NCBI RefSeq assembly: GCF_025725665.1
Contig: NZ_CP107009.1
Span: forward strand, 2,790,001-2,854,000
Length of the DNA: 64,000 nucleotides
Direction: 5' to 3'
DNA from: Halomonas sp. LR3S48
GTDB lineage: Bacteria; Pseudomonadota; Gammaproteobacteria; Pseudomonadales; Halomonadaceae
The translations under genes and the position numbers were made by a program. Positions 8,485 to 17,972 of this stretch are shown here, one piece after another. The stretch's first letter is position 1; the number at the start of each line of letters is the position of its first letter. The notes under the pieces are model-generated. The model was not told the origin of the DNA and did no database searches. It worked only from the letters and a program-made list of their open reading frames with translations.

Positions 8485-10320
8485 ATGCAAGACAGCCAGA
8501 GCGCCATGACCTTCGACCCGAGGCAGTTCCTTGCCAACCTCACACAAGCCCCCGGCATTTACCGGATGCTGGACGAGCGCGGCGATACCCTCTATGTAGG
8601 CAAGGCCAAGCGGCTCAAGGCCCGCTTGGCCAGCTATTTTCGTGGTGCGCTCAACACCAAGACCCAGGCCATGGTGTCTCGCATCGCTGACGTCCAGGTT
8701 ACGGTAACACGTAGCGAGATCGAGGCCCTGCTCCTCGAGCAGACCTTGATCAAGGAGCTGCGGCCAACCTACAACATCCTGCTGCGCGACGATAAATCGT
8801 ACCCCTTCGTCTTTGCCAGCGATCGACACCCCTACCCCGCTCTCGAGTACAAGCGTGCCCGCAGGCGTCACGACGATGGACGCTACCTGGGCCCCTACCC
8901 GAGCAGCGGCGCGGTACGGGAAAGCCTCTCGCTGATGCAAAAGATCTTTCGCATTCGCAACTGTGAAGACAGCGTCTTTTCCCATCGCACACGCCCTTGT
9001 CTGCAGTATCAGATTCAGCGCTGCAGCGCTCCCTGCGTGGGATATATCAGTGAAGCCGACTATCGTCGCGACCTGGAGCACGCCGTAATGTGTCTTGAAG
9101 GCCGCAGCGAACAGGTCACTCAGGAACTGACCGACGCCATGGAGGCCGCCAGCCGTGACCTTGCCTTCGAGGATGCAGCCCGCCTGCGCGATCAGATCCA
9201 GCACCTGCGTCAGCTCCAGCAGCGCCAGTTCGTCGACACCGAAGGCGGCGACGCCGATGCCTTTGCCTTGGCCGAGCGCGAAGGCGCCCTGTGCATCTCG
9301 GTCCTGGCAGTACGTCAAGGGCGACTCCTGGGGGCTCGCCATCACTCCCCCGATAACGGCTTGGGCCTCGAGGCTTCCGAGCTGCTGGGGGAGTTCGTCA
9401 GCCAGTATTACATTGGCCAGGAACGCGAAATCCCTCGCGAAGTGATCACCACATTACCGCTCCCAGATTGCGACATTCTGGAAAGCGCATTGAGCAGCCG
9501 TGCCGAGCGGCGCGTGCGCGTTACCCACAAGGTGCGAGGTCACCGCAGCCAATGGCTCGAATTGGCACGTACCAACGCCGAACAGCAGTTAGCCAGCCGC
9601 CTGGCCAGCCAGAACGAACTCGACCGTCGCTTCGACTCGCTGCAGGAAGCCTTGGCGCTGGAAATGCACATCGAGCGGCTAGAATGCTTCGACATCAGTC
9701 ACAGCCATGGTGAGGCGACAGTGGCCTCATGCGTGGTGTTCGATCGCAACGGCCCGCGAAAGTCGGATTACCGGCGCTTCAACATAGAGAGCGTGACTGC
9801 CGGTGACGATTATGCCGCCATGCGCCAGGCGCTGAGTCGACGCTTTCGCCGTCTCGCCGAAGGCGAAGGGATGATGCCGGACATCCTGTTACTGGATGGC
9901 GGCAAGGGACAGCTCAACCTGGCGCGCGATGTTCTCGGCGAGTTGGGGCTCGACACGATCCGACTGCTTGGCGTGGCCAAGGGAACCACACGCAAGGCCG
10001 GTCTCGAGACACTGTTCATCGAAACCGTCGATCGCACCCTCGATCTGCCGACGGCATCGCCAGCCCTGCATCTGATCCAACACGTGCGCGACGAGGCCCA
10101 CCGCTTTGCCATTACCGGACACCGCAACCGTCGCGACAAGGCCCGCCGCAGCTCCGCGCTGGAGGACATCGACGGCATCGGCCCCAAACGTCGCCGGGAG
10201 TTGCTGCGCTTTTTCGGTGGCCTGCAGGGCGTCAAGCAGGCCAGCCGCGAGGAGCTCGCCCGCGTTCCCGGCATCAGCGCCACCCTGGCGGAGACGATTC
10301 ATCGCTCGCTGCATGGATGA
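8485..10320 (+). CDS. uvrC: UvrC, excinuclease ABC subunit C
   Basis: Makes both incisions in nucleotide-excision repair after UvrAB lesion recognition. The 611-residue length is normal. Domains in order: N-terminal GIY-YIG nuclease (PGIYRML then TLYVGKAKRLKARL), Cys-rich middle (CLQYQIQRCSAPCVGYI), UVR motif that binds UvrB (FEDAARLRDQIQHL), RNase H-like 5' nuclease (CFDISHSHGE) and C-terminal helix-hairpin-helix (IDGIGPKRRRELLRFFGG). The start is the first ATG; a second ATG seven codons later is possible, since neither has a strong ribosome-binding site. Confidence 0.98.
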   Translation: MQDSQSAMTFDPRQFLANLTQAPGIYRMLDERGDTLYVGKAKRLKARLASYFRGALNTKTQAMVSRIADVQVTVTRSEIEALLLEQTLIKELRPTYNILLRDDKSYPFVFASDRHPYPALEYKRARRRHDDGRYLGPYPSSGAVRESLSLMQKIFRIRNCEDSVFSHRTRPCLQYQIQRCSAPCVGYISEADYRRDLEHAVMCLEGRSEQVTQELTDAMEAASRDLAFEDAARLRDQIQHLRQLQQRQFVDTEGGDADAFALAEREGALCISVLAVRQGRLLGARHHSPDNGLGLEASELLGEFVSQYYIGQEREIPREVITTLPLPDCDILESALSSRAERRVRVTHKVRGHRSQWLELARTNAEQQLASRLASQNELDRRFDSLQEALALEMHIERLECFDISHSHGEATVASCVVFDRNGPRKSDYRRFNIESVTAGDDYAAMRQALSRRFRRLAEGEGMMPDILLLDGGKGQLNLARDVLGELGLDTIRLLGVAKGTTRKAGLETLFIETVDRTLDLPTASPALHLIQHVRDEAHRFAITGHRNRRDKARRSSALEDIDGIGPKRRRELLRFFGGLQGVKQASREELARVPGISATLAETIHRSLHG

Positions 10321-10389
10321 TGGCGCCCGGTACAGATAGAATAGGGGCTCACTTCGGCTTTCCTGACCAAGGCAAGGACCCCCCGTCAC

Positions 10390-10938
10390 ATGAACATCCC
10401 CAACATCCTGACGCTGGCCAGAATCGCCTTCATTCCGCTGCTGGTGGTGTTCTTCTATCTCCCCTTTTCCTGGAGCATGCCGGTAGCCGCCGGCCTGTTC
10501 GCGCTGGCCTCTGTCACCGATTGGCTAGATGGCTACCTGGCACGGCGCTGGAACCAGTCCACTCCCTTCGGTGCCTTTCTCGACCCGGTAGCGGACAAGT
10601 TGATGGTGGCCGTGGCCCTGGCACTGCTTATCGAGCGCTTCGACAGCATCTGGCTGACACTGCCCGCCCTGGTCATCATCGGGCGCGAAATCGTGATTTC
10701 GGCGCTACGCGAATGGATGGCCGAGATGGGCAAGCGCGGCAGCGTGGCAGTTTCCTGGCTCGGCAAGTTCAAGACCACCCTGCAGATGATTGCCCTGCTG
10801 TTGCTGCTGGCCTTCGCACCGGGCACGCAATTTTCCCTGTTAGGGGTCGCCACCCTGCATATCGCCGCGATAATGACGCTCTGGTCGATGCTGATGTACC
10901 TGCGTGCGGCCTGGCCCCACCTGTCGCGCGCTATGTAG
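10390..10938 (+). CDS. pgsA: PgsA, phosphatidylglycerophosphate synthase
   Basis: Transfers a phosphatidyl group from CDP-diacylglycerol to glycerol-3-phosphate, the committed step to phosphatidylglycerol and cardiolipin at the inner membrane. The 182-residue protein has several membrane segments and the CDP-alcohol phosphotransferase signature: DG at the start, AR two residues on, then G and the two closing Asp residues ([10 protein letters not shown], then FLDPVADKL). It sits between uvrC and a tRNA Gly-Cys-Leu array, the same order as E. coli pgsA-glyW-cysT-leuZ. Confidence 0.97.
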   Translation: MNIPNILTLARIAFIPLLVVFFYLPFSWSMPVAAGLFALASVTDWLDGYLARRWNQSTPFGAFLDPVADKLMVAVALALLIERFDSIWLTLPALVIIGREIVISALREWMAEMGKRGSVAVSWLGKFKTTLQMIALLLLLAFAPGTQFSLLGVATLHIAAIMTLWSMLMYLRAAWPHLSRAM

Positions 10939-10966
10939 CAGCCGTCAACCGAACGCCATCAAGTGA

Positions 10967-10994
10967 TTGACATTAACGAGCTTATCCTTATAAT
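10967..10994 (+). promoter_or_regulatory. Sigma-70 promoter of the tRNA Gly-Cys-Leu operon
   Basis: Perfect TTGACA, 16 bases, perfect TATAAT, ending 15 bases before the tRNA-Gly 5' end. The consensus hexamers fit a highly expressed stable-RNA operon. Confidence 0.85.
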
Positions 10995-11009
10995 TCGCAC
11001 TCGAGTCGA

Positions 11010-11084
11010 GCGGGAATAGCTCAGTGGTAGAGCATCGCCTTGCCAAGGCGAGGGTCGGGAGTTCGAATCTCCTTTCCCGCTCCA
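11010..11084 (+). tRNA. tRNA-Gly (GCC)
   Basis: 75 bases with encoded CCA. GCGGGAA pairs with TTCCCGC; the D arm contains AGCTCAGTGGTAGAGC and the T loop AGTTCGAATCT. The anticodon GCC is at 11042-11044. First of three tRNAs; counterpart of E. coli glyW. Confidence 0.97.
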
Positions 11085-11097
11085 TACGACTCATTGA

Positions 11098-11171
11098 GGC
11101 TGGATGGCAGAGTGGTCATGCAGCGGACTGCAACTCCGTGTACGCCGGTTCGATTCCGACTCCAGCCTCCA
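11098..11171 (+). tRNA. tRNA-Cys (GCA)
   Basis: 74 bases with encoded CCA. GGCTGGA pairs with TCCAGCC; the anticodon loop CTGCAAC gives GCA at 11130-11132; the T loop is GGTTCGATTCC. Counterpart of E. coli cysT. Confidence 0.96.
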
Positions 11172-11210
11172 TTTCTTGACCCCTTTCAGCTGCCTGCTCG
11201 AAACCGTGCC

Positions 11211-11297
11211 GCCCGGATGGCGAAATTGGTAGACGCAAGAGACTTAAAATCTCTCGGTGGCAACACCGTGCCGGTTCGAGCCCGGCTCCGGGCACCA
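11211..11297 (+). tRNA. tRNA-Leu (TAA)
   Basis: 87 bases with encoded CCA and a long variable arm (CGGTGGCAACACCG). The acceptor GCCCGGA pairs with TCCGGGC. The anticodon loop CTTAAAA gives TAA at 11245-11247. Counterpart of E. coli leuZ. Confidence 0.97.
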
Positions 11298-11384
11298 GGC
11301 TCTTCGCTATCCTCTCGCTCCTATCCAGCCGGACAGCTTTGCGGCATGCTGGCTGTCGCATAGTAGGCTTCAGCGAGAACACGC

Positions 11385-12977
11385 ATGGCTCCTAGCACCT
11401 CGACTCGTAGCGAACACGATGTACTGGTGATCGGCGGAGGCGTTGCCGGCCTGACCCTGGCCTTGCACGTTGCCGAGACACGCCACGTCACCCTGGTACG
11501 TCCCGCCAGCGACGATCAAGGCGCCAGCCGCTGGGCCCAAGGCGGTATTGCCGCCGTGCTTTCCCCTCAGGACGACTTCGATGCCCACGTAGCGGATACG
11601 CTGGTGGCCGGCGATGGACTGTGCGACGAACGCGCCGTGCGCTTCACCGTCGAGCAAGGGCCCGCTGCCATCGAGTGGCTATTGTCGCTCGGCGTACCGT
11701 TCACGCGTGACGACAGCCCGAGCGCCAGCTATCCCTATCACCTGACCCGAGAAGGCGGACACGGCGCCCGTCGCATCATTCATGCCGAGGATGCCACCGG
11801 GCGTGCCGTACTCGATACCCTGAAGGCCCACGTCCAGGCAAGCCCGACCATCACCATTCGCGACGACCTCGTTGCCATCGGCTTGTTGGCCGATGGCGAG
11901 AAGCGCTGTCGCGGCGCCCGATGCCTGGACGAAAGAGGCGAACTGCTGGAGCTGCTGGCCGGTGATACGGTACTGGCCACCGGTGGCGCCAGCGGACTCT
12001 ATCGCCACACCACGAGCCCCCATCCAGCCAGCGGCGAGGGCATGATGATGGCCGCCGAGCTGGGGGCCGAACTGATGAATCTGGAGTTCCAGCAGTTCCA
12101 CCCCACCTGTCTCTACGATCCGGACGGCCCGCCCTTCCTGATCAGTGAGGCCGTCCGCGGCGAAGGTGGGCGACTTTACAGCACCGACGGACGTCGCTTC
12201 ATGCTCGAGCTGGACGCGCGTGCCGAACTGGCGCCACGCGATATCGTCGCCCGCGCCATCGACGCAGAAATGCAGCGCACTGGCTCACCCCATGTGTGGC
12301 TGGACGTGACCCACCTCGGTGAAGCGGCCATACGTCACCACTTCCCCACCATTCACGATCACTGTCTTACCCGCGGCCTGGACATCTCCCGCCAGCCGAT
12401 TCCGGTCGTGCCCGCAGCACACTACAGTTGCGGCGGCATTACCACCGACCTCGACGGCAACTCCAGCGTGCCGCACCTGTACGCCATTGGTGAAGTCGCC
12501 TGCACTGGCCTGCACGGCGCCAATCGCATGGCCAGCAACTCGCTACTCGAATGCCTGGTCTACGCGCGCAGCTGTGCCGCCAGGCTGGCACTTGGCCGTG
12601 CACCAGTCACGGCTGCGCTGACGGCGAACAATCGGGGCGAGAAGCCAGTGGAAGCCCAGCACATCCAGCAGTGGCGCACGACAATGCGAGACATCATGAG
12701 CCGCCACGTGGCGATCGTCCGCCGCGATGCCGGCCTAGATACAGCGGCAAGCGAGCTGAACGAGCTGAGCCGGGAGATTGAGGCCGCGCACAAGGACGCC
12801 GCGCCCAGTGCGGCGCTGGCGAGCCTATGGCATGCCATCAGGCTGGCCCGATTGACGGTTCTGGCAGCTCGTCAGCGCCGTGAGTCACGTGGCCTGCACT
12901 TCAATCCGGACTGTCCGCATCGTTTGCCGCCTCAGCCCTCGAGGCTTCATCTGGACGCCCTGTCGTCTTCTGCATGA
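11385..12977 (+). CDS. nadB: NadB, L-aspartate oxidase
   Basis: Flavoenzyme that oxidises L-aspartate to iminoaspartate, the first step of NAD synthesis; NadA uses the product. The 530 residues show the N-terminal FAD-binding GGGVAGLTLALHVAE, then SRWAQGGIAAVL, the ATGGASGLYRHTT loop, the GEVACTGLHGANRMASNSLL block and a helical C-terminal domain. It follows the tRNA array by 87 bases. In many gammaproteobacteria nadB lies next to rpoE or sdhE-type genes; here the sdhE/ygfX pair is convergent with it. Confidence 0.97.
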   Translation: MAPSTSTRSEHDVLVIGGGVAGLTLALHVAETRHVTLVRPASDDQGASRWAQGGIAAVLSPQDDFDAHVADTLVAGDGLCDERAVRFTVEQGPAAIEWLLSLGVPFTRDDSPSASYPYHLTREGGHGARRIIHAEDATGRAVLDTLKAHVQASPTITIRDDLVAIGLLADGEKRCRGARCLDERGELLELLAGDTVLATGGASGLYRHTTSPHPASGEGMMMAAELGAELMNLEFQQFHPTCLYDPDGPPFLISEAVRGEGGRLYSTDGRRFMLELDARAELAPRDIVARAIDAEMQRTGSPHVWLDVTHLGEAAIRHHFPTIHDHCLTRGLDISRQPIPVVPAAHYSCGGITTDLDGNSSVPHLYAIGEVACTGLHGANRMASNSLLECLVYARSCAARLALGRAPVTAALTANNRGEKPVEAQHIQQWRTTMRDIMSRHVAIVRRDAGLDTAASELNELSREIEAAHKDAAPSAALASLWHAIRLARLTVLAARQRRESRGLHFNPDCPHRLPPQPSRLHLDALSSSA

Positions 12978-13019
12978 AATGGCTTTCTGGCTCAACGAAG
13001 CTGAATCAACGAGGCTGGG

Positions 13020-13412
13020 TCAACGAACCAGGATGCGCCGCAACTGCCGCAGCGCAGCAGGCGAAGCGCTATCGGGCCATAGCCAGATCCGACGGCGATC
13101 GATGTCCAGCGCAATCAACCAAGGGCCGAGGTAGGCACAGCGCAGCTCGACCGGAACGGCTTCGGCGGTAGCCAGCGGACGCCATAGCCACCGCCAGCCC
13201 CCTCCGGCTTCCGGGTGCATATGAAGTTCGCCGCGGGCCTGCCCGTGCCAGAGCCACCAGCCCAGAGGCAAGAGCCACGCCAGGGCCGGCATCGCCAGCC
13301 AGCCCGGCACATGGGTTAGCACGCTACCGGTAACTGCCAGCGCCAGCAGCCACTGGCAGCCCCATGCCAGCCTAGACGGGACGATGCGGATCGTTGTCGG
13401 CGTTCTCGGCAT
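13020..13412 (-). CDS. ygfX: YgfX/CptA-like membrane protein
   Basis: 130 residues: a short basic N-terminus, two closely spaced membrane segments (CQWLLALAVTGSVLTHV and WLAMPALAWLLPLGWWLW), then a soluble part with paired Trp and WLIALDIDRRRIWLWPDS. That layout, and overlap with the end of sdhE, is characteristic of YgfX. The E. coli protein has been described as a toxin affecting MreB/FtsZ with SdhE as a proposed antitoxin, but SdhE's main role is flavinylation, so the toxin label is uncertain. It overlaps sdhE by 41 bases and is probably co-translated. Confidence 0.75.
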   Translation of the reverse strand: MPRTPTTIRIVPSRLAWGCQWLLALAVTGSVLTHVPGWLAMPALAWLLPLGWWLWHGQARGELHMHPEAGGGWRWLWRPLATAEAVPVELRCAYLGPWLIALDIDRRRIWLWPDSASPAALRQLRRILVR

Positions 13413-13665
13413 GTGCCTGAATCAGCGCCACGATGCGACGAAACTCGGGGGCTGGCTCATCGCGCTGCATCAGCCAGGCAAACAGATCCTGATCCTCTCC
13501 TTCGATGAAGGCACGATACGCTGCCTGATCATCGGCCCCCAACTGGTCGTAGCAGTGTTCGAGGAAAGGGATAAGCAGCAGATCGAGTTCCCACATCCCA
13601 CGGCGGGAGTGCCAATAGAGCCGCTTGCGCAGGGCAGCGGCATCGGGGGTATTCGCTTCGCTCAA
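13372..13665 (-). CDS. sdhE: SdhE, FAD assembly factor
   Basis: Small helical factor (97 residues) that promotes covalent FAD attachment to SdhA and FrdA. It carries the diagnostic RGMWE (residues 22-26, family RGxxE), then LDLLLIPFLEHCY and the acidic closing helix QDLFAWLMQRDEP. The TTG at 13665 was chosen as start: GAGG lies six bases upstream and it gives the family length. The frame stays open far upstream, but that part is not protein-like for this family. First gene of the sdhE-ygfX pair. Confidence 0.9.
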   Translation of the reverse strand: MSEANTPDAAALRKRLYWHSRRGMWELDLLLIPFLEHCYDQLGADDQAAYRAFIEGEDQDLFAWLMQRDEPAPEFRRIVALIQAHAENADNDPHRPV

Positions 13666-13866
13666 CGTCGACCTCGATGGTAAGGAGAATGAGCCATTCA
13701 GTATACCGGAGCCGTGAAAATGGGGCAGTGCTTCGGCCCGCCTTGTCCACTTTTCTTGACCATGGTCGTAGTGCGTTGTTTTATCTCGGTTTGAGCAGTA
13801 TGCTGACGGAAGAACAAGAATGCCACCCAGGTCCCACCGGACCGGGCAATGCCTGGAGATGACCCG

Positions 13867-14163
13867 ATGACCAAATCCGAGTTGATCGAACAGATCGCCA
13901 TGCGCCAGCCTGAACTTTCGATCAAGGAAGTCGAATCCGCGGTTCGCCTGATTCTCGACGACATCACCGATACGCTGGCCGAGGGTGGGCGAGTCGAGAT
14001 CAGGGGATTCGGCAGTTTTTCCTTGCATTACCGGGAACCGCGGGTGGGCCGCAACCCCAAGACCGGCGATCCTGTCGCACTGGAGGGCAAGTTCGTGCCA
14101 CACTTCAAGCCTGGCAAGGAGCTTCGCGAGCAGGTCAATGCCAGCCGTGCCCTCGGCTACTAA
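13867..14163 (+). CDS. ihfB: IhfB, integration host factor beta subunit
   Basis: DNA-bending subunit of IHF (98 residues) that pairs with IhfA. The HU/IHF signature [17 protein letters not shown] followed by [10 protein letters not shown] includes the beta-arm Pro that intercalates [14 protein letters not shown] is the standard opening, so ATG 13867 was taken rather than the frame start six codons earlier. The usual upstream neighbour rpsA is absent here; the 200 bases before it contain no gene. lapA and lapB follow, as in other gammaproteobacteria. Confidence 0.97.
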   Translation: MTKSELIEQIAMRQPELSIKEVESAVRLILDDITDTLAEGGRVEIRGFGSFSLHYREPRVGRNPKTGDPVALEGKFVPHFKPGKELREQVNASRALGY

Positions 14164-14190
14164 CTTTCGTCATTCACAAGGGATAGAAAC

Positions 14191-14496
14191 ATGCGTTGGC
14201 TCAAAGGCCTGATCCTGGCCATCATTCTGCTGGCGGTGCTGCTTGTCGGCATACTCTTCGCCGTCAACAACCAGCAGACGGTACCGCTCAACCTGATCTG
14301 GATGGAGCTACCGCCCATATCGCTCTCCGTCTGGCTCCTGGCCGCCCTGGTTTGCGGCGTGGTGCTGGGCATGCTGGCGATGACAGGAGTCTGGCTGAGG
14401 CTGCGCACCGCGCTTTCCCGCGCCCAGCGATTGAATCGCCAGCAACGCAAGGAACTCGACCGGCTTCGCGTTCAGGAGCTCAAGGAACTGCCGTAA
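14191..14496 (+). CDS. lapA: LapA, inner-membrane protein of LPS control
   Basis: LapA (YciS, DUF1049) is a small inner-membrane partner of LapB. The 101 residues hold two membrane segments (GLILAIILLAVLLVGILFAV and LSVWLLAALVCGVVLGMLAM) separated by the conserved NNQQTVPLN loop, then a basic helical tail rich in Arg and Gln. Its TAA is directly followed by the lapB ATG, so the two are coupled. The ihfB-lapA-lapB order is the common one. Confidence 0.92.
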   Translation: MRWLKGLILAIILLAVLLVGILFAVNNQQTVPLNLIWMELPPISLSVWLLAALVCGVVLGMLAMTGVWLRLRTALSRAQRLNRQQRKELDRLRVQELKELP

Positions 14497-15684
14497 ATGC
14501 CTGATGCCCTGCTGCTTGTGCTGCTGGTGGCCGCCGTTGCCATTGGCTGGTGGCTAGGCCGCCGTGAGCGCCAGGGTAGTCACGAACGCCCGCCACCGAA
14601 TACGCTGTCGCGTGACTACTTCGTCGGCCTGAACTACCTGCTCAACGAGCAGCCGGATCGCGCCATCGAGACATTCGTCAGTGCGCTGGAAGTGAACAGC
14701 GAGACCATCGATACCCATATTACCTTGGGTAATCTATTCCGAACTCGGGGAGAAGCCGACCGCGCCGTCAAGATCCATCAGAACCTGTTGGCTCGTCCCA
14801 CCCTGACGATGCTGCAGAGTGAACAGGTGCAGCTTGAACTCGCGCGGGATTTCTTCCAACTGGGTCTGTTCGATCGCAGCGAGCGACTTCTCCAGCAATT
14901 GATACACGACTCCAGCCATGACGACTTTCGTCATGCCGCCAAACGCTTGCTGGCGGACCTCTTCGATCGTGAAGGGGAGTGGCAGGCCGCCTTCGACGTG
15001 GCCTACCCCACCCTGATTCGCCAGCACGAGGACATCCGTCGGGCAGCGGCCCACTGGCTCTGCGAAATGGCCGACCAGGAGCGTCACTCCGCAAGCCCGG
15101 GCCTGGCTCGCAAGCACTTGCGTCGGGCGCTATCCATTGACCCTCGCTGTGTGCGCGCCAACCTGCTGCTGGCAGCCCTGGCTCAGGATACCGGGCACTA
15201 CCGCGAGGCCATCCGCACTCTCATGCGCATCCCCGATCAAGACCTGGACATGATGCCCGTCGTGTTGGAACCGCTGCACCACGCCTATGTCATGCTGGAT
15301 GACGAAGCCGGACTGGTGGATTGCCTGGAGCGACTGCTAGAAAGAGCCCACGTCACCAGCCTGATCATCTTGCTGGCCGAGACCCAGCGCAAGCGACATG
15401 GACTGCAGATGGCCATTGAGCTGGTAAGCGAACAGCTCAATCGAGCACCGAGCCTGGGCGCACTCGACTATCTACTGGACCTCTACCAACACCAGCAGCA
15501 ACAGCAGGGGGCGCCCGACAACCGGCTGCAACTGCTCAAGCAACATACCCACACCCTGCTGACGGCACGACCGAGGCACCGTTGCCAACGCTGCGGGTTC
15601 GCCGGCCAACCGCTCCACTGGCAGTGCCCCAGTTGTCGAAGCTGGGGTACCACCCGCCCCATTACCGGTATCGAAGGAGAATGA
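14497..15684 (+). CDS. lapB: LapB (YciM), LPS assembly regulator
   Basis: LapB recruits LpxC to FtsH for degradation and so sets LPS synthesis rate. In 395 residues there is an N-terminal membrane anchor (ALLLVLLVAAVAIGWWLG), a run of TPR helices from about residue 35 (YFVGLNYLLNEQPDRAIETF onward) to about 350, and a C-terminal rubredoxin-like zinc ribbon with CQRCGF and CPSCRSW. All are known LapB features. The gene ends 4 bases before the stop of the convergent pyrF. Confidence 0.95.
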   Translation: MPDALLLVLLVAAVAIGWWLGRRERQGSHERPPPNTLSRDYFVGLNYLLNEQPDRAIETFVSALEVNSETIDTHITLGNLFRTRGEADRAVKIHQNLLARPTLTMLQSEQVQLELARDFFQLGLFDRSERLLQQLIHDSSHDDFRHAAKRLLADLFDREGEWQAAFDVAYPTLIRQHEDIRRAAAHWLCEMADQERHSASPGLARKHLRRALSIDPRCVRANLLLAALAQDTGHYREAIRTLMRIPDQDLDMMPVVLEPLHHAYVMLDDEAGLVDCLERLLERAHVTSLIILLAETQRKRHGLQMAIELVSEQLNRAPSLGALDYLLDLYQHQQQQQGAPDNRLQLLKQHTHTLLTARPRHRCQRCGFAGQPLHWQCPSCRSWGTTRPITGIEGE

Positions 15685-15688
15685 AGGC

Positions 15689-16390
15689 TCAGCCAGCAGC
15701 CAGTTCCTGCTCGATAGCCGTCAAGGCCGCCATTGGATCGTCCGCCTGGGTCACCGGCCGACCAATCACCAGATGCGTGCTTCCCGCCACTATCGCCTCG
15801 GCCGGCGTCATCACGCGACGCTGATCGCCATGCTCGACAGAGCGGGGCCGGATACCCGGCGTCACTTTGAGGAAGCCGTCACCGCATAGCTCGCGCAGGC
15901 GAGCCGCCTCCTGCGCCGAACACACCACCCCATCCATACCGCATTGGCGCGCCAGAACGGCTAGCCGCTCGACGTGCTGTGCCGGAGTTGCATCGATGCC
16001 CACACCGGCAAGATCGCTCGCCGTCATGCTGGTCAGTACCGTCACGGCGATCAGATGGGTGGCCAGACCGTAGCGATCCAGTCGCTCACGCGCCGCTTCC
16101 ATCATGCGCGCACCACCGCTGGCGTGCACGTTGACCATCCACACGCCCTGCTCAGCGGCCGCCTGTACGGCCCCGGCCACGGTGTTGGGGATATCGTGAA
16201 ACTTGAGATCGAGAAAGACCTGAAAACCGCGCCCATGCAGCGCATCAATCACCTCCGGACCGCTGCGGGTGAACAGTTCCTTGCCCACCTTGACGCGACA
16301 GCGCTCGGGATCGAGCCGGTCGGCCAGGCACAGGGCGGCATCGAGAGAGGGGTGGTCGAGAGCGATGATCAGTGGCGAATCACTAGACAC
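15689..16390 (-). CDS. pyrF: PyrF, orotidine 5'-phosphate decarboxylase
   Basis: Last step of UMP synthesis: OMP to UMP. The catalytic D-x-K-x-x-D is in [13 protein letters not shown], and the phosphate-binding parts are VTPGIRP and [12 protein letters not shown]. The GTG at 16390 was chosen as start (233 residues): GGAGC lies upstream, and a TATAAT promoter element lies within the extra 20 codons that the longer frame would need, so those are unlikely to be translated. Confidence 0.95.
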   Translation of the reverse strand: MSSDSPLIIALDHPSLDAALCLADRLDPERCRVKVGKELFTRSGPEVIDALHGRGFQVFLDLKFHDIPNTVAGAVQAAAEQGVWMVNVHASGGARMMEAARERLDRYGLATHLIAVTVLTSMTASDLAGVGIDATPAQHVERLAVLARQCGMDGVVCSAQEAARLRELCGDGFLKVTPGIRPRSVEHGDQRRVMTPAEAIVAGSTHLVIGRPVTQADDPMAALTAIEQELAAG

Positions 16391-16424
16391 GTTGAGGGCT
16401 CCGGCTGCGTGGTCAGGTAGCTCG

Positions 16425-16430
16425 ATTATA
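16425..16430 (-). promoter_or_regulatory. -10 element of the pyrF promoter
   Basis: Perfect TATAAT on the minus strand, 35 bases before the chosen pyrF GTG. No convincing -35 is seen at 16-18 bases. It supports the shorter start. Confidence 0.5.
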
Positions 16431-16587
16431 CCAGCCACTGACGGTTTCACCGTTCTCTTCAGCCTGAACTATGCTCTTACCTAATATGAGCACGCCATTA
16501 GGCACGCCCGATGTACTCACGCCTTAGGCCAACAATGATCGATAACGGCAGTGCTACGCCCCTGAAGCGATGGACCGGGAGGACTCC

Positions 16588-17739
16588 ATGACAAGCGAAC
16601 AGCGCATAAGTCCCATTGCCTTGCCTGACAGCCGCGCCCAACGAGTGCTGAGTGCGTTGCTTGAGGGGTCCGGAGTGACGCTCAACGGCGAGGCCGCCTG
16701 GGACCCGCAGATCTACCATCCCGACTTCTGCTCGAGAATTCTGCGCCAAGGCTCCCTGGGGCTGGGAGAGTCGTACATGGACGGCTGGTGGGAGTGCGAA
16801 CAGATCGACGAGATGGCCTGCCGCCTGCTCCAGCACGGCCTGGGAGAGCGGGCCCGCCCCCCTGCGGATCGCATCATGTATCGCCTTCAGGCGGGGCTGC
16901 TCAATCTGCAGAGCAAGGCCCGCGCCTATATCGTCGGCGAAGCCCACTACGACCTGGGCAACGATCTTTTCGAGCGCATGCTCGATCCTACCATGTGTTA
17001 CTCCTGCGGATACTGGAAGGAGGCCGGAACGCTCCATGAGGCCCAGCTTGCCAAGCTCGAGCTGGCTTGTCGCAAGCTCGAACTACGCCCCGGCATGCAC
17101 GTGCTGGACATCGGCTGTGGCTGGGGCAGCTTCGCCGAATACGCAGCCCGCCATTACGGTGTCTCGGTCACCGGAATCACCATCTCCCGCGAGCAGGCGG
17201 AGCTGGCCAGGGAACGCTGCGCCGGCCTTCCCGTCGAAATCGAACTCATGGACTATCGCGAACTGACCGGCTGCTTCGATCGTATCGTTTCCATCGGCAT
17301 GTTCGAGCACGTGGGTCATCGCAACTACGAGACCTACTTTCAGACCGTCGAGCGACTCTTGGCCGAAAACGGCCTGTTCCTGCTGCACACCATTGGCTCG
17401 AACAGCTCCGAGATCAGCGTCGACCCGTGGATCGATCGCTACATCTTCCCCAACGGGGTTCTCCCTTCGGCACGACATATCGCCGACGCCAGCGAAGGCC
17501 TGCTACTGATGGAGGATTGGCACAACTTCGGCCCCGACTACGACAGGACCCTGATGGCCTGGCGTGACAACTTCGATGCTCACTGGCACGAGATCGCCGA
17601 CCGCTACAGTCAGCGCATCGAGCGCATGTTCCGCTACTACCTGTCGGTGTGCGCCGGCGCCTTTCGTGCTCGCGACATGCAGCTCTGGCAGGTCGTCTTC
17701 TCTCGCGATAGAAGGGCTCGCTACGACGCCCCGCGGTGA
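16588..17739 (+). CDS. cfa: Cyclopropane-fatty-acyl-phospholipid synthase
   Basis: Adds a methylene from S-adenosylmethionine across double bonds of membrane phospholipid acyl chains, a stress and osmotic membrane adaptation. In 383 residues: lipid-binding N-terminus; AHYDLGNDLFERMLDPTMCY; SAM motif HVLDIGCGWGSFAEYAA; IVSIGMFEHVGHRNYETYF with the bicarbonate/active-site region; WIDRYIFPNGVLPS; and a Trp/Arg-rich end. The ATG at 16588 was chosen because GGGAGG sits five bases before it; the ATG at 16570 has none. Confidence 0.96.
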   Translation: MTSEQRISPIALPDSRAQRVLSALLEGSGVTLNGEAAWDPQIYHPDFCSRILRQGSLGLGESYMDGWWECEQIDEMACRLLQHGLGERARPPADRIMYRLQAGLLNLQSKARAYIVGEAHYDLGNDLFERMLDPTMCYSCGYWKEAGTLHEAQLAKLELACRKLELRPGMHVLDIGCGWGSFAEYAARHYGVSVTGITISREQAELARERCAGLPVEIELMDYRELTGCFDRIVSIGMFEHVGHRNYETYFQTVERLLAENGLFLLHTIGSNSSEISVDPWIDRYIFPNGVLPSARHIADASEGLLLMEDWHNFGPDYDRTLMAWRDNFDAHWHEIADRYSQRIERMFRYYLSVCAGAFRARDMQLWQVVFSRDRRARYDAPR

Positions 17740-17972
17740 GTTCGATCACCGCCTGCGGCTTATGCTTACACGCGACATGGACAATCTCTTACAGCGTTAG
17801 CTAGATGCTTTACGCATCGTTACAACGTATATTAGGCATTCTCTCAACGGCTTCCTTCAGAAGGCAGCTAGCTTCTCGCAGAAGCCACGCATGCCCGTGA
17901 CGTAGCACTGAGCCGTTACATAACAACACCAGGACTCATGCCTGTACGCAGCAGGCCACAAGGGATGCCCGC

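Noticed and set aside
13020..13665. sdhE-ygfX as a new toxin-antitoxin system
   Set aside because: The pair is a conserved housekeeping arrangement, and SdhE's established role is SDH flavinylation; the toxin role of YgfX is disputed.
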